A DNA stretch of 64,000 nt, from assembly GCF_027853915.1 (NCBI RefSeq), contig NZ_JAQGLA010000019.1, positions 35,307-99,306 on the forward strand, in the 5' to 3' direction. The notes beneath the pieces were generated by a model. That model was not told the DNA's origin. It searched no databases and was given only the letters and a program-made list of their open reading frames with translations. Of this stretch, positions 11,208-20,072 are shown piece by piece; position 1 is the first letter of the stretch; every line of letters starts with the position of its first letter. Source of the DNA: Saccharopolyspora oryzae (GTDB lineage Bacteria; Actinomycetota; Actinomycetes; Mycobacteriales; Pseudonocardiaceae). The position numbers and the translations under genes are program-made.

Positions 11208-12086
11208 ATGCGCGATTCGCAGGGCCCCCTGCTGCCGCGCCGCAGTGTTCTCGCCGCCGGGATCACCGGCGTCGCCGCTCTCGGGCTGGGCGTGGGCGGG
11301 CGGATCGGGTCCGCACCGCCCGAGACGCCGGTGGCGTTGTCCACCGAGTCGAACGTGTCCGTGGAGCGGCTCTACTCGCACGCCAGGAACTGCTTCATCA
11401 ACTTCGTCCTGATGTTCCCGAAAGGCGTTGCGCGCCAAGGACTTCCGGTGTGCCTGATGCTGCACGGCCGGTTCGGCGATGCGCGCAAGTCCGTGTTCGG
11501 CCTGCCGGACTGGCTGTCGGACGCCGTCGCAGCGCGCCGCATCCCGCCGTTCGCGTTCCTCGCGGTGGACGGCGGCGGGAACAACTACTGGCACCGGCGC
11601 CCGAACGACGATCCGCTGTGGATGCTGCTCGGCGAGGTGCCGCGCTGGCTGGCCGAGCGCAACCTCGGGGGAAGCCGTCACCAGCCGTTCGCCTCGGCGG
11701 GCATCTCGATGGGCGGCTTCGGCACGCTGCTCTACGCCCGGCGCAGGCGCGAGATGGGCGACCCGCTGTCGGCGGCCGCAGTGGTGTCGCCGGCGCTGAT
11801 CACCAGCTGGCCGGAGATGCGCAAGCGCAAGGCGTTCGGCAACGAGGCGGAATGGGCGGCGATCGACCCGCTGCGCCACATCAAGTCGCTCGGCGATCTG
11901 CCGCTGGGCGTGTGGTGCGGCACCGAGGACCGCTTCATCGAGGGCACCCGCCGCTTCATCCAGCTGGCCGACCCCGACTACGCCTCCACCACGCCGGGCG
12001 GCCACAACAGCCGCTACTACCGAAAAGCCCTCCCCGAACTGGTGAACTTCATCGGCGGGAAACTTCCCAACCCCGGCACCAAGTAG
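11208..12086 (+). CDS. Secreted esterase-like alpha/beta hydrolase (Tat signal)
   Basis: A 292-residue putative esterase. The N-terminus (LLPRRSVLAAGITGVAAL) is a twin-arginine-type signal with a hydrophobic stretch, suggesting export. The body is an esterase D/antigen-85-like alpha/beta hydrolase: LMLHGRFG near the oxyanion strand, nucleophile elbow GISMGGFG, a probable acid in GTEDRF, and catalytic His in GGHNSRYY. The start ATG follows a GGGAGGG ribosome site. Substrate unknown. A hairpin and a 258-bp inverted-repeat element follow the stop. Confidence 0.82.
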   Translation: MRDSQGPLLPRRSVLAAGITGVAALGLGVGGRIGSAPPETPVALSTESNVSVERLYSHARNCFINFVLMFPKGVARQGLPVCLMLHGRFGDARKSVFGLPDWLSDAVAARRIPPFAFLAVDGGGNNYWHRRPNDDPLWMLLGEVPRWLAERNLGGSRHQPFASAGISMGGFGTLLYARRRREMGDPLSAAAVVSPALITSWPEMRKRKAFGNEAEWAAIDPLRHIKSLGDLPLGVWCGTEDRFIEGTRRFIQLADPDYASTTPGGHNSRYYRKALPELVNFIGGKLPNPGTK

Positions 12087-12100
12087 TGCCTGGTCAGACC

Positions 12101-12144
12101 CCGTGCGCACTTTCCGGGGCCAGAGCACCAGAAAGTGCTCACGG
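12101..12144. terminator. Hairpin after the esterase gene (AAAGTGCTCACG type, copy 2)
   Basis: Arms at 12101-12114 and 12131-12144 pair at 13 of 14 positions. The right arm shares GAAAGTGCTCACG with the palindrome at 6513-6558, so the two belong to one loose family. Confidence 0.6.
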
Positions 12145-12174
12145 GTCAGGACCTGCCGAAGAAAGTCGGAGCAC

Positions 12175-12432
12175 CCACTGAGGCTTTTCCATCCTGTTCG
12201 GGCTGCGACCGCGAAGCACGTCCGGCACCGCGCTGCGAGGGTCGCATGCGCCGCAGGCGCATAACCCACCCTCGCAACTCGCACCGCCGCGGGTTCTCAG
12301 CGTTCGCCTGGCGAGGACGGCCAACCCGCCGTGTATTGGCATACATAAGGGTTGGCACCCGCAGTCCAAGCGGGCGCTGAGGTTCCGCCACCCGCACCGC
12401 CACGCAAAACGCGGATGGAAAAGCCTCACTGG
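12175..12432. repeat. 258-bp element bounded by 20-bp inverted repeats, highly self-complementary
   Basis: The ends are CCACTGAGGCTTTTCCATCC (12175-12194) and its reverse complement with one mismatch (12413-12432). Inside are further dyads: GCGAGGGT 12235-12242 with ACCCTCGC 12268-12275, enclosing ATGCGCC/GGCGCAT; and GCCAACCC 12320-12327 with GGGTTGGC 12350-12357, enclosing an AT-rich TATTGGCATACATAA. I see no reading frame of quality and no transposase. It may be a miniature transposable element or a structured RNA/terminator between the convergent hydrolase genes. Confidence 0.7.
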
Positions 12433-12436
12433 AACC

Positions 12437-13069
12437 TCACGCCAAGCGGAGCTTCCTCGGTTCCGCGGTGTAGGTGTCGGCTCCGAAGCGGTCGTTGAGG
12501 GGCACCGTGCCGTAGAGGGTCCAGCGCAGGATCGCCGGCCAGGGACCGTAGCCGGCGTCGGTGTTGAGGTGTTCGCCGTCCAGTATCACGTCCATCTCCA
12601 CCTGGAGGGCTTCCGCGAGGCCGTGGGCCTGGTACATCGACAGGTACGGGTCACCGGTGCCGACCACCAGCCGCGTGATGCCCGCTGCGCGGCGCAGCGC
12701 CGACGAGTCCGTCGGGTACGGCGCGATGTCCTGGGCGTCCGGGTGCTGCCAGTCAGGGGCCGGCGGGGCCACCAGGAGCACCCGGTCCGCGCGCCGAGAA
12801 CGCCCCTCGATGGTCGCCGCGTGGTGCAGCCACAACGCCACACCGCAGGAGTGGGCCGCCACCACGAGTTCGGCTTCCTTCGGCACTGCCTCCAGCCGCT
12901 CGCGCAGCACCGGCAGCCAGTCCGCCAGCACCGGCCGGTCCGGACCGGGGAACGGGGGCAGTTCGACGTCGACGTCTTGCTCGCGGAGCTGACCGGCGAG
13001 CCACTGCTGCCAGTGCCAAGGGCCGGATCCCGTCATCCCGTGAATCAGCAGGACGTGCATCTCGCTCAT
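12437..13069 (-). CDS. Small alpha/beta hydrolase, RBBP9/YdeN-like serine hydrolase
   Basis: A 210-residue cytosolic alpha/beta hydrolase. It begins LLIHGMTGSGPWHWQQWLA, has the nucleophile elbow AAHSCGVALWLHH (GHSxG-like with A and C variations), an acidic residue in VVGTGDPYLS and a terminal His in DGEHLNTDAGYGPWP. This is the layout of the RBBP9/DUF1058-like family, whose substrates are mostly unknown. Start ATG 13069. Its stop lies 5 bp from the inverted-repeat element. Confidence 0.8.
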   Translation of the reverse strand: MSEMHVLLIHGMTGSGPWHWQQWLAGQLREQDVDVELPPFPGPDRPVLADWLPVLRERLEAVPKEAELVVAAHSCGVALWLHHAATIEGRSRRADRVLLVAPPAPDWQHPDAQDIAPYPTDSSALRRAAGITRLVVGTGDPYLSMYQAHGLAEALQVEMDVILDGEHLNTDAGYGPWPAILRWTLYGTVPLNDRFGADTYTAEPRKLRLA

Positions 13070-13165
13070 GGCAGCCGCTCCCCGGAGAGATGATCTGGTC
13101 TGTACCCAAGGATCATCTAACCCGCCGCGGTCCGCAGCGGAGACGCCCGGGGGCAAACGTGAAAC

Positions 13166-13193
13166 AGCCCGCGACGGGAAGCCGTCGCGGGCT
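13166..13193 (-). terminator. clpX terminator
   Basis: A perfect 12-bp stem (13166-13177 with 13182-13193) and a GAAG tetraloop, 79 bp downstream of the clpX stop. Confidence 0.75.
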
Positions 13194-13271
13194 TGGACGT
13201 TTCAACGACACGAACTCGAAAACCGCTGGCCTGCAGCAAGTTCCGCGCCGGAAGCGCAGAAACGGGCCGGG

Positions 13272-14552
13272 TCAGGCCGACTTCTCGCGGCGCTCTCGAC
13301 GCGTTGCCTGGCGTGCCACGATCGTTGGGTTCACGTTCTCCCGGACCGTCTGCTCGGTGATCACGACCTTGGCGACGTCCGACCGGCTCGGGATGTCGTA
13401 CATCACCGGGAGCAGGACCTCTTCCAGGATCGCGCGCAGACCGCGGGCACCCGTGCCGCGCAGGATCGCCTGGTCGGCGATCGCCTCCAGCGCCGTCTTG
13501 GTGAACTCCAGCTCCACGTTGTCCATCTCGAACAACCGCTTGTACTGCTTCACCAGGGCGTTGCGCGGCTCGGTCAGGATCTGCACCAGCGACGCCTTGT
13601 CCAGGTTCGTCACGCTGGCCACCGTGGGCAGCCGGCCGATGAACTCCGGGATCAAGCCGTACTTGATCAGGTCCTCGGGCATCACGTCGGAGAAGTGGTC
13701 GGTGGTGTCGATCTCGGCCTTGGAGCGCAGCTCCGCGCCGAACCCGACGCTGTGCTTGCCGACCCGCTCCTCGACGATCTTCTCCAGCCCGGCGAACGCG
13801 CCCGCCACGATGAACAGCACGTTCGTGGTGTCGATCTGGATGAACTCCTGGTGCGGGTGCTTGCGGCCGCCCTGCGGGGGCACGCTGGCGGTGGTGCCCT
13901 CCAGGATCTTCAGCAGGGCCTGCTGCACGCCCTCGCCGGAGACGTCGCGGGTGATCGACGGGTTCTCGCTCTTGCGGGCGATCTTGTCGACCTCGTCGAT
14001 GTAGATGATGCCGGTCTCGGCGCGCTTGACGTCGTAGTCGGCCGCCTGGATCAGCTTGAGCAGGATGTTCTCGACGTCCTCGCCCACGTACCCGGCCTCG
14101 GTCAGCGCGGTGGCGTCGGCGATCGCGAACGGGACGTTCAGCATCTTCGCCAGCGTCTGCGCGAGGTAGGTCTTGCCGCACCCGGTCGGGCCGAGCATCA
14201 GGATGTTCGACTTGGCCAGCTCGACGGCCTCTTCACCACGGCTCTCCCGGCGCTCACCGGCCTGGATGCGCTTGTAGTGGTTGTAGACCGCGACCGACAG
14301 GTTCCGCTTCGCCGGGTCCTGCCCGATGACGTACTGGTCGAGGAACTCGTGGATCTCCGCCGGCTTGGGCAGCTCGTCGAGCTTGACCTCACCGGCCTCG
14401 GCCAGCTCCTCCTCGATGATCTCGTTGCAGAGATCGATGCACTCATCGCAGATGTACACGCCGGGGCCGGCGATGAGTTTCTTCACCTGCTTCTGGCTCT
14501 TCCCGCAGAAGGAGCACTTCAGCAGGTCGCCGCCGTCACCGATACGTGCCAT
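13272..14552 (-). CDS. clpX: ATP-dependent Clp protease ATP-binding subunit ClpX
   Basis: A 426-residue AAA+ unfoldase that feeds substrates to the ClpP1P2 peptidase. The N-terminal zinc-binding domain has four cysteines (CSFC ... CDEC). Walker A is GPTGCGKT, Walker [12 protein letters not shown], and the sensor/arginine region TGARGLRAI. The pore-loop region GYVGED and the IGF-like loop area are as expected. It is the last gene of the tig-clpP1-clpP2-clpX series but lies 523 bp from clpP2, so it may have its own promoter. Corresponds to Rv2457c. Confidence 0.97.
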   Translation of the reverse strand: MARIGDGGDLLKCSFCGKSQKQVKKLIAGPGVYICDECIDLCNEIIEEELAEAGEVKLDELPKPAEIHEFLDQYVIGQDPAKRNLSVAVYNHYKRIQAGERRESRGEEAVELAKSNILMLGPTGCGKTYLAQTLAKMLNVPFAIADATALTEAGYVGEDVENILLKLIQAADYDVKRAETGIIYIDEVDKIARKSENPSITRDVSGEGVQQALLKILEGTTASVPPQGGRKHPHQEFIQIDTTNVLFIVAGAFAGLEKIVEERVGKHSVGFGAELRSKAEIDTTDHFSDVMPEDLIKYGLIPEFIGRLPTVASVTNLDKASLVQILTEPRNALVKQYKRLFEMDNVELEFTKTALEAIADQAILRGTGARGLRAILEEVLLPVMYDIPSRSDVAKVVITEQTVRENVNPTIVARQATRRERREKSA

Positions 14553-14994
14553 GACCGCTGACCCCGTCCCCTCCGGCGCGCCGTCCGGTAGCGCGCCTGA
14601 CCGTATGTGCTTCCGACGGTACCTGGCGTTCCCCGAGTTCGGGGAGACTCACAGTGTCCGCCATGGCCAAGCGTGATGTGACCAGCACAGCGCTCGGCGT
14701 GTCGTGATCCCCGCTGCCGGGCGTGCCGCCCGACCGCGTTGCCGGGAGGCTACGCGTTCCCACCGGCCGCAGCAGCTGTTTTCTCCGACTGCTGAATGCG
14801 CCGCAGCGCACGCCCGGCCGAAGCCGGCGTGCACGACCACCCATGGGTTGATACCTGCCGGACGGCACGGCCGCTACCGGCGGAAACGCGATGTGACGCA
14901 CGACTCGCGCCGCTGCGTCCCCAGTCGTGCTCGTGCCCCGACGCCACCCGGGTGATCGACCCGCGACGGGGCGATGCACCCCGCCGCAGGCCCG
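14553..14994. other. Long intergenic leader between clpP2 and clpX, no gene seen
   Basis: This stretch holds no convincing reading frame or RNA gene. It must include the clpX promoter and leader. Small dyads are present (CCCCGA/TCGGGG near 14631-14645, and GCACGACT/AGTCGTGC at 14898-14930), but I cannot assign a function to them. Confidence 0.5.
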
Positions 14995-15041
14995 CAGGGG
15001 CCGCCTCACCCGGACACCCGGCCCGGCTGAGACGGCCCCTG
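14995..15041 (-). terminator. Terminator downstream of clpP2
   Basis: A 19-base stem with two imperfect pairs (14995-15013 with 15023-15041) and a 9-nt loop, 35 bp after the clpP2 stop. It suggests that clpP1P2 transcripts end here and that clpX is transcribed separately. Confidence 0.72.
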
Positions 15042-15075
15042 ACCAGCTGTACTCGCAGCCCCTGGAAATCAGGCC

Positions 15076-15708
15076 TTACGCCTTCTGCTCCGAGAGCTTG
15101 CGGTACGGGACGACCTCGTCGATGATCCCGTACTCCACGGACTGCTCCGCGGTCAGGATCTTGTCGCGGTCGACGTCCTGGCGGACCTGCTCCTGCGAGC
15201 GGCTGGTGTGCTTGGCCAGCGTCGACTCCATCAGGTCGCGCATGCGCTGGACCTCGGCGGCCTGGATCTCGAGGTCCGAGACCTGGCCGTAGATGCCCTC
15301 CACGGACGGCTGGTGGATCAGCACCCGCGAGTTCGGCAGCGCCTGGCGCTTGCCCTTGGTGCCCGCCGCCAGCAGCACCGCCGCCGCCGACGCCGCCTGC
15401 CCGAGGCAGATCGTGCGCACGTCGGGACGTACGTACTGGATGGTGTCGTAGATGGCCATCATCGCGGTGAACGAGCCGCCCGGAGAGTTGATGTACATCT
15501 GGATCTCGCGGTCCGGGTCGTCCGACTCCAGGAAGAGCAGCTGCGCCATCACGTCGTTGGCGGAGGCGTCGTCGACCTGGACGCCGAGGAACACGATGCG
15601 CTCCTCGAACAGCTTGTTGTACGGGTTCGACTCCTTGACCCCGTACGCGGTGCGCTCGACGAACGAGGGCAGCACGTACCGGGACTGCAGGGACTGGTAA
15701 GGGTTCAC
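15076..15708 (-). CDS. clpP2: ATP-dependent Clp protease proteolytic subunit ClpP2
   Basis: A 210-residue serine peptidase subunit. It closely follows mycobacterial ClpP2: [21 protein letters not shown] segment (here [17 protein letters not shown]), then YINSPGG, catalytic Ser in [11 protein letters not shown], catalytic His in VLIHQPS and Asp in [10 protein letters not shown]. Forms a mixed tetradecamer with ClpP1 that ClpX or ClpC caps. Its start is 39 bp after the clpP1 stop, so the two are cotranscribed. Corresponds to Rv2460c. Confidence 0.96.
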   Translation of the reverse strand: MNPYQSLQSRYVLPSFVERTAYGVKESNPYNKLFEERIVFLGVQVDDASANDVMAQLLFLESDDPDREIQMYINSPGGSFTAMMAIYDTIQYVRPDVRTICLGQAASAAAVLLAAGTKGKRQALPNSRVLIHQPSVEGIYGQVSDLEIQAAEVQRMRDLMESTLAKHTSRSQEQVRQDVDRDKILTAEQSVEYGIIDEVVPYRKLSEQKA

Positions 15709-15747
15709 GGCGGGTGACTCCTCAGTTGCTAGGTCCGGGCGGGATGG

Positions 15748-16371
15748 TCAGCTGCGCGGCAGGTTCGCGGCACTCGCCACGTGGTCCACGAACCCGTACT
15801 CGCGGGCCTCCTCCGCGGTGAACCACCGGTCGCGGTCGGAGTCCTGGGTGATCCGCTCCACGGTCTGACCGGTCTGGTCCGCGATCAGCTCGGCCATCTC
15901 CTTCTTGTGCCTGGAGAACATCTTGGCCTGGATCTCGATGTCCGAAGCCGTACCGCCGAGACCGGCCGACGGCTGGTGCATCATGATCCGCGCGTGCGGC
16001 AGCGCGAACCGCTTGCCCTTGGCGCCCGCGGACAGCAGGAACTGCCCCATCGAGGCCGCCATGCCCATCGCCACGGTCGCCACGTCCGGCTTGATCAGCT
16101 GCATGGTGTCGTAGATCGCCATGCCCGCCGTCACCGAACCGCCCGGCGAGTTGATGTACAGCGAGATGTCGCGATCCGGGTCCTCGGCCGCCAGCAGCAG
16201 CAGCTGCGAGCAGATCTGGTTCGAGATCGAGTCCTCGACCTGGGAGCCGAGGACGATGATGCGCTCCCGCAGCAGCCGCTCGTAAACCGAGTCGTTGAGC
16301 GAGAGTCCGTTGGTACCCGTCCGCATGGACGGCGCCTGCGCGTCGGACGCCGGAGTCAGGTGCTGCGTCAC
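15748..16371 (-). CDS. clpP1: ATP-dependent Clp protease proteolytic subunit ClpP1
   Basis: A 207-residue ClpP1-type subunit recognised by [29 protein letters not shown], catalytic Ser in [12 protein letters not shown], His in RIMMHQPS and Asp in [14 protein letters not shown] take GTG 16371, which follows an AGGGG, as the start; GTG 16392 would add seven residues. The hydrophobic MAASMG context distinguishes it from ClpP2. A terminator separates it from tig, so it probably has its own promoter in the 237-bp gap. Corresponds to Rv2461c. Confidence 0.95.
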   Translation of the reverse strand: MTQHLTPASDAQAPSMRTGTNGLSLNDSVYERLLRERIIVLGSQVEDSISNQICSQLLLLAAEDPDRDISLYINSPGGSVTAGMAIYDTMQLIKPDVATVAMGMAASMGQFLLSAGAKGKRFALPHARIMMHQPSAGLGGTASDIEIQAKMFSRHKKEMAELIADQTGQTVERITQDSDRDRWFTAEEAREYGFVDHVASAANLPRS

Positions 16372-16532
16372 GTCTCCCCTGCCTTCTCCCACATTGGGCT
16401 CTTACTCGTGGGCCACTCCGGTCACTCGCGCCGCTTCCGGTCCGCTTCCACAGTGGACCGAGCTGGTCGGCGGGCGACTTCGACGGCCCTGCTTCCCTCT
16501 CGGGTGATCCGCTACAACCGACCCTAACGAAA

Positions 16533-16564
16533 GTGGGCGGCACCAGCTTCCCAGTACCGCCCAC
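16533..16564 (-). terminator. tig terminator
   Basis: An 11-bp stem (GTGGGCGGCAC 16533-16543 with GTACCGCCCAC 16554-16564, one G-U pair) and a 10-nt loop, downstream of the tig stop. Confidence 0.7.
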
Positions 16565-16608
16565 GTTCGCTTAGAGCATGTTTATCGAGTTGTCGAGCGA
16601 GAGACGGG

Positions 16609-17967
16609 TCACTCCGCCTTCTCGGCCTCGGCGCTCTCCTCGTCCTGCTGCGGACCGAACAGCTCGTCCATGTCCAGCTCGTTGCCCTCGGAGTCGGTGA
16701 CCTTGGCCTGGCGCACCACCGAGAACAGCGCCTTGCTGCGCCGCACGTCGGCGAACAGCGCGCCGAGCTGACCCGACTGCTGGGCCTGCTGGACGAACTG
16801 GTCCGGGCTCACGCCGTAGCGCTGCGCCTGGTAGATGATCCGCTGGGTCAGCTCCTCGTCGGAGACCGAGACGCCCTCTTCGTCGGCGATGGTGTCCAGG
16901 ATCAGCTGGGTCCGGACCGCCTTCTCGGCTTCCTCGCGGGTCTCCGCGTCGAACTGCTCGCGGGTCTTGCCCTGCTGCTCGAGCCACTCCTCGAGGCGCT
17001 TCTCGTCGTGGTCGAACGGGTGCACCGCGTCGTGCTGGCGCGCCTCGACCTCGGACTCGACGACCTTCTCCGGCAGCGGCACCTCGACGGTCTCCAGCAG
17101 CGCGTCCAGGACCTTGTCCCGGGCCTGCATGCCCTGCTGCATCTTCTTGACCTTGCCCATGCGCTCGCGCAGGTCGGCGATGAGCTCCTCAGCGGTGTCG
17201 AACTCGCTGGCCATCTGGGCGAACTCGTCGTCGGCCTCGGGCAGCTGGCGCTCCTTGACGGAGTTCAGCTTGACCGTCACCTCGGCGTCCTTGCCGGCGA
17301 ACTCGCCGGCGACCAGGTTGGTGGTGAAGGTCTTGGTGTCGCCCTCGCTCGCGCCGACCAGCGCGTCGTCGATGCCCTCGATCAGCTGACCGGAGCCGAT
17401 CTCGTAGGACAGACCGCTGGTCTTGGCGTCCTCGACGTCCTCGCCGTCGACGGTGGCCGACAGGTCGATGCTGACGAAGTCGCCCTCCTGCGCGGCCCGG
17501 TCGACGCCGGCGAGGGTGCCGAAGCGAGCGCGCAGCGAGTCCAGCTGCTCGGTCACCTCGTCCTCGGTGACCTCGACGTCGTCCACGCTCACCGCGAGCT
17601 CGCCGAAGGCGGGCACGGTGATCTCGGGGCGGACGTCGACCTCAGCGGTGAACGCGATCTCGGCGCCGTCCTCGATCTTGGTCACCTCGATGTCCGGGCG
17701 ACCGAGGGTGCGCACCTCGCTGCTGTTGACCGCTTCCAGGTACTTGGCCGGAACCGCCTCGTTGACGACCTCGTCGAGCACGGGGGCGCGGCCGATGCGG
17801 CTCTCCAGCACCCGCGCCGGAACCTTGCCCGGGCGGAAGCCGGGGATGCGAACCTGCTGGGAAAGTGCCTTGTACGCGCGATCGAAGTCCGGCTTGAGCT
17901 CGTCGAACGGCACCTCGACGTTGATCCGGACGCGCGTCGGGCTCAGGTGCTCGACGGTGCTCTTCAC
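16609..17967 (-). CDS. tig: Trigger factor (ribosome-associated chaperone)
   Basis: A 452-residue chaperone and peptidyl-prolyl isomerase that binds nascent chains at the ribosome exit. The ribosome-docking signature is [17 protein letters not shown] near residue 45. The FKBP-like domain follows at about 150-245 ([39 protein letters not shown]). The rest is the long helical SurA-like cradle, ending in an acidic tail ([10 protein letters not shown]). Corresponds to Rv2462c, in the same order relative to clpP1P2X. Confidence 0.97.
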   Translation of the reverse strand: MKSTVEHLSPTRVRINVEVPFDELKPDFDRAYKALSQQVRIPGFRPGKVPARVLESRIGRAPVLDEVVNEAVPAKYLEAVNSSEVRTLGRPDIEVTKIEDGAEIAFTAEVDVRPEITVPAFGELAVSVDDVEVTEDEVTEQLDSLRARFGTLAGVDRAAQEGDFVSIDLSATVDGEDVEDAKTSGLSYEIGSGQLIEGIDDALVGASEGDTKTFTTNLVAGEFAGKDAEVTVKLNSVKERQLPEADDEFAQMASEFDTAEELIADLRERMGKVKKMQQGMQARDKVLDALLETVEVPLPEKVVESEVEARQHDAVHPFDHDEKRLEEWLEQQGKTREQFDAETREEAEKAVRTQLILDTIADEEGVSVSDEELTQRIIYQAQRYGVSPDQFVQQAQQSGQLGALFADVRRSKALFSVVRQAKVTDSEGNELDMDELFGPQQDEESAEAEKAE

Positions 17968-18155
17968 GTGGTCTCCTAGTGCGAACGTGCTTTGATTCCC
18001 GGCGCTACCAGCGGGCGCGGTGCAACACCACGTCCAATGCCGGGCTGACCTCCGAGTCTATTGCTTCCCGCCCGGAGCCACGGGCCGGGGTTGCGAGAAG
18101 CGAAGTTGGGCAGCCTCACCTAACGCCGAGCCGCCATCCGTGCTTGAGTGGAATC

Positions 18156-19064
18156 GTGCAGCACACCACCGCCGATCACGCCACCTGCGCGGCGCTGTCC
18201 ACCGGTCTCGCCGAACCGCTGACCGGGACCGCCGCGGTCGCGCGCGGCTGGCTGTGCCTGGAGCAGCGCGGGCCGTGGGGGCACAACGCGCTGGTGCAGA
18301 GCCACCTGGACCCGGACCTCGGCCGGGCGCTGGAGGCGAAAGCGGGCGAGCACGGCGTGCGGGTTCAGCTGATCCGCCGCCCCGGACGCCACGCGGACAC
18401 CCCCGGCGACGCCACCCGGCACGTCCTGCTCGCCAACACCGAACCCGGCACCGGCTGGCTGCGCGAGCACACCACCGACGACCCGGCCGAACTGCTCGAC
18501 CTCGACTTCGAGCGCATCGCCGCCGGACACCACGACGACTGGGGACGACCGGCCGCCGACCCCCTGCTCCTGATCTGCACCAACGGCCGCCGCGACCGGT
18601 GCTGCGCGCTCCTCGGCCGCGAGCTGATCACCGACCTGGCCGGACGCCACGAGAACGCGATCTGGGAAACCTCGCACACCGGCGGACACCGCTTCGCCCC
18701 CGCCGCAGTGCTGCTGCCCAGCGGATACACCTACGGACGGCTCACCGCCCACGCCGTCGAAGCAGTCCTGTCCGCGGCCGCCTCCGGGAAAGTCGCCCTC
18801 GAGCACTGCCGCGGCCGATCGACCTGGGACCGCGCCGGACAAACCGCCGAACTCGCCGTCCGCGAACACCTCGGCGAACACCTCACCGACGCGCTGCGCA
18901 TCACCGGCAGCACCGCCGACCAGGTCGAAGTGGCCCACCAGGACGGCCGCCGCTGGCAGGTGACCGTGCACACCCGCGAACTCGACCCGCCCCGCCCCAA
19001 CAGCTGCGGCAAAACGGCGGTCCGCCCCACCTCGACCACCGCGGTCGACATCACCGACCGCTGA
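18156..19064 (+). CDS. Sucrase/ferredoxin-like (thioredoxin-like 2Fe-2S) protein
   Basis: A 302-residue protein of the Suc_Fer-like family. Typical blocks are GWLCLEQRGPWG near the N-terminus, CTNGRRDRCCALLGR in the centre, WETSHTGGHRFAPAAVLLPSG, and a C-terminal CxxG-like NSCGKTA. The cysteines fit a thioredoxin-like 2Fe-2S ferredoxin fold; the physiological partner is unknown. GTG 18156 is chosen because homologous sequence starts there (ATCAALSTGLAEPL) and the upstream 59 codons look non-coding. Divergent from tig. Its 3' end overlaps a convergent small gene by 14 bp. Confidence 0.85.
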   Translation: MQHTTADHATCAALSTGLAEPLTGTAAVARGWLCLEQRGPWGHNALVQSHLDPDLGRALEAKAGEHGVRVQLIRRPGRHADTPGDATRHVLLANTEPGTGWLREHTTDDPAELLDLDFERIAAGHHDDWGRPAADPLLLICTNGRRDRCCALLGRELITDLAGRHENAIWETSHTGGHRFAPAAVLLPSGYTYGRLTAHAVEAVLSAAASGKVALEHCRGRSTWDRAGQTAELAVREHLGEHLTDALRITGSTADQVEVAHQDGRRWQVTVHTRELDPPRPNSCGKTAVRPTSTTAVDITDR

Positions 19065-19263
19065 ACATCGAACCGACCGCGGCGCTCAACTCGGTGGGCG
19101 TGACAGCCGTGACGATCCCGTCCGCAGGCGTCAGCTCAGCCACGCCCTGCGGACCCGGAACGACGAACGACACCACGACCAGCAGCGCCAACGCGGCACC
19201 CAGCACCACGCACACCACCACCGCGGGCAAGTGCACGCGCAACCCCGGAATCCCCTCGCGCAT
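19051..19263 (-). CDS. Small single-helix membrane protein, unknown function
   Basis: A 70-residue protein with one strongly hydrophobic segment (LPAVVVCVVLGAALALLVVV) and an extracytoplasmic tail. I do not recognise a family. A GTG at 19308 could add 15 residues. It is convergent with, and overlaps by 14 bp, the sucrase/ferredoxin-like gene. The hydrophobic helix and frame openness support it, but it could still be spurious. Confidence 0.5.
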   Translation of the reverse strand: MREGIPGLRVHLPAVVVCVVLGAALALLVVVSFVVPGPQGVAELTPADGIVTAVTPTELSAAVGSMFSGR

Positions 19264-19352
19264 GACCGGGAAATCGGCGCCCCTCGCCCGGCCGTTACCA
19301 AGCGTCACTCACGACTGCGACCCAGATCACCGGCAAAACCCGCCCGAAAAGC

Positions 19353-19387
19353 AAAAAACCGGCCGCCCGCGAGAAGCGAGCGACCGG
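19353..19387 (-). terminator. Rho-independent terminator of tRNA-Pro
   Basis: On the minus strand a 12-bp stem (pairs CCGGTCGCTCGC with GCGGGCGGCCGG, using G-U wobbles) is followed directly by six U residues. Confidence 0.8.
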
Positions 19388-19395
19388 CCGCGACG

Positions 19396-19469
19396 TCGGG
19401 GTGGCGGGATTTGAACCCACGACCCCTCGCACCCAAAGCGAGTGCGCTACCAAACTGCGCCACACCCCG
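19396..19469 (-). tRNA. tRNA-Pro (anticodon UGG)
   Basis: 74 nt. Acceptor stem CGGGGTG/CACCCCG with discriminator A; anticodon arm CTCGC-TTTGGGT-GCGAG gives UGG; T arm GTGGG-TTCAAAT-CCCGC. No CCA is encoded. Read on the minus strand, with a U-tailed terminator immediately after. Confidence 0.96.
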
Positions 19470-19596
19470 TCCGACGTGCGACGCACCCGAGAACCCCGGG
19501 TGCGTTGCGAAGAGCCTATCGCGACCCGCTAAGCTGTGGCACGCAAGGTCGCCGAAGCCACCGGGAACCGCCCGGAGGAACAAGCGAAACCAGCAC

Positions 19597-19667
19597 GCGG
19601 GCGTAGCTCAATGGTAGAGCCCCAGTCTTCCAAACTGGCTACGCGGGTTCGATTCCCGTCGCCCGCT
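19597..19667 (+). tRNA. tRNA-Gly (anticodon UCC)
   Basis: 71 nt. Acceptor stem GCGGGCG/CGCCCGC; D arm GTAGCTCAATGGTAGAGC; anticodon arm CCAGT-CTTCCAA-ACTGG gives UCC; T arm GCGGG-TTCGATT-CCCGT. No CCA is encoded. Divergent from tRNA-Pro, with 127 bp between them. Confidence 0.97.
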
Positions 19668-19719
19668 CCGAGCTTGGGTGCAGTGTGCCGATGTATCGGC
19701 CTTTGCTCTTCGCCATTGC

Positions 19720-19769
19720 TGTGGGGGGCCGAGCCCCCCACACCCCCACGGTGCGGGGGTTTCTTTTTT
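19720..19769 (+). terminator. Double hairpin with T tract after tRNA-Gly
   Basis: A perfect 10-bp stem (19720-19729 with 19733-19742) is followed by a second stem built on ACCCCC/GGGGGT that runs directly into TTTCTTTTTTG. A classical U-tailed terminator, rare for such GC-rich DNA. Confidence 0.85.
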
Positions 19770-20072
19770 GTTTGCTCCTTGCGATTCGGAGCGTTCCCGA
19801 CCTGGGTTTTCACCAGCGCGCCGTGGGTCACCACTTTTTGACCCGTCTCCGTTGTCGTTGGCCTCCTCGTCGTTCGGCTGCTCGTCGTCGGCCTTGGTCT
19901 CGAGCTTTGCCCTCGGTTGTCGTTGGGTTCGGGCTCCGGGGTGAGTTTTTGATCTTTGGGGGTTGGTTTGGGTTGAAAATGTTTTGGGGAGTGTCGGGGG
20001 GTTGGGTCAAGCTGGTGGGGTTCGGGGTGCTGTTGGGGCTTTGGTTTTTGATCTCTTCTGCTTGGGGGTTTT
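19770..20072. other. G/T-skewed, lower-GC intergenic stretch, no gene seen
   Basis: Between the tRNA-Gly terminator and the MFS gene the plus strand is strikingly rich in G and T and poor in C and A, especially 19920-20070. The first 400 bp of the MFS gene also favour T-ending codons more than the rest of the window. A plus-strand frame reaching 20086 exists but runs back through the terminator, so I do not call it. It must hold the MFS promoter. Confidence 0.55.

Noticed and set aside
16568..16578. CGCTTAGAGCA, a near match to the ClgR box, upstream of clpP1
   Set aside because: It lies on the tig side of the tig terminator, far from the clpP1 start, and differs from the consensus at the last base; too weak to call.
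19396..19667. tRNA genes as an integration site for a mobile island
   Set aside because: No integrase, excisionase or duplicated tRNA 3' end is visible within the window.
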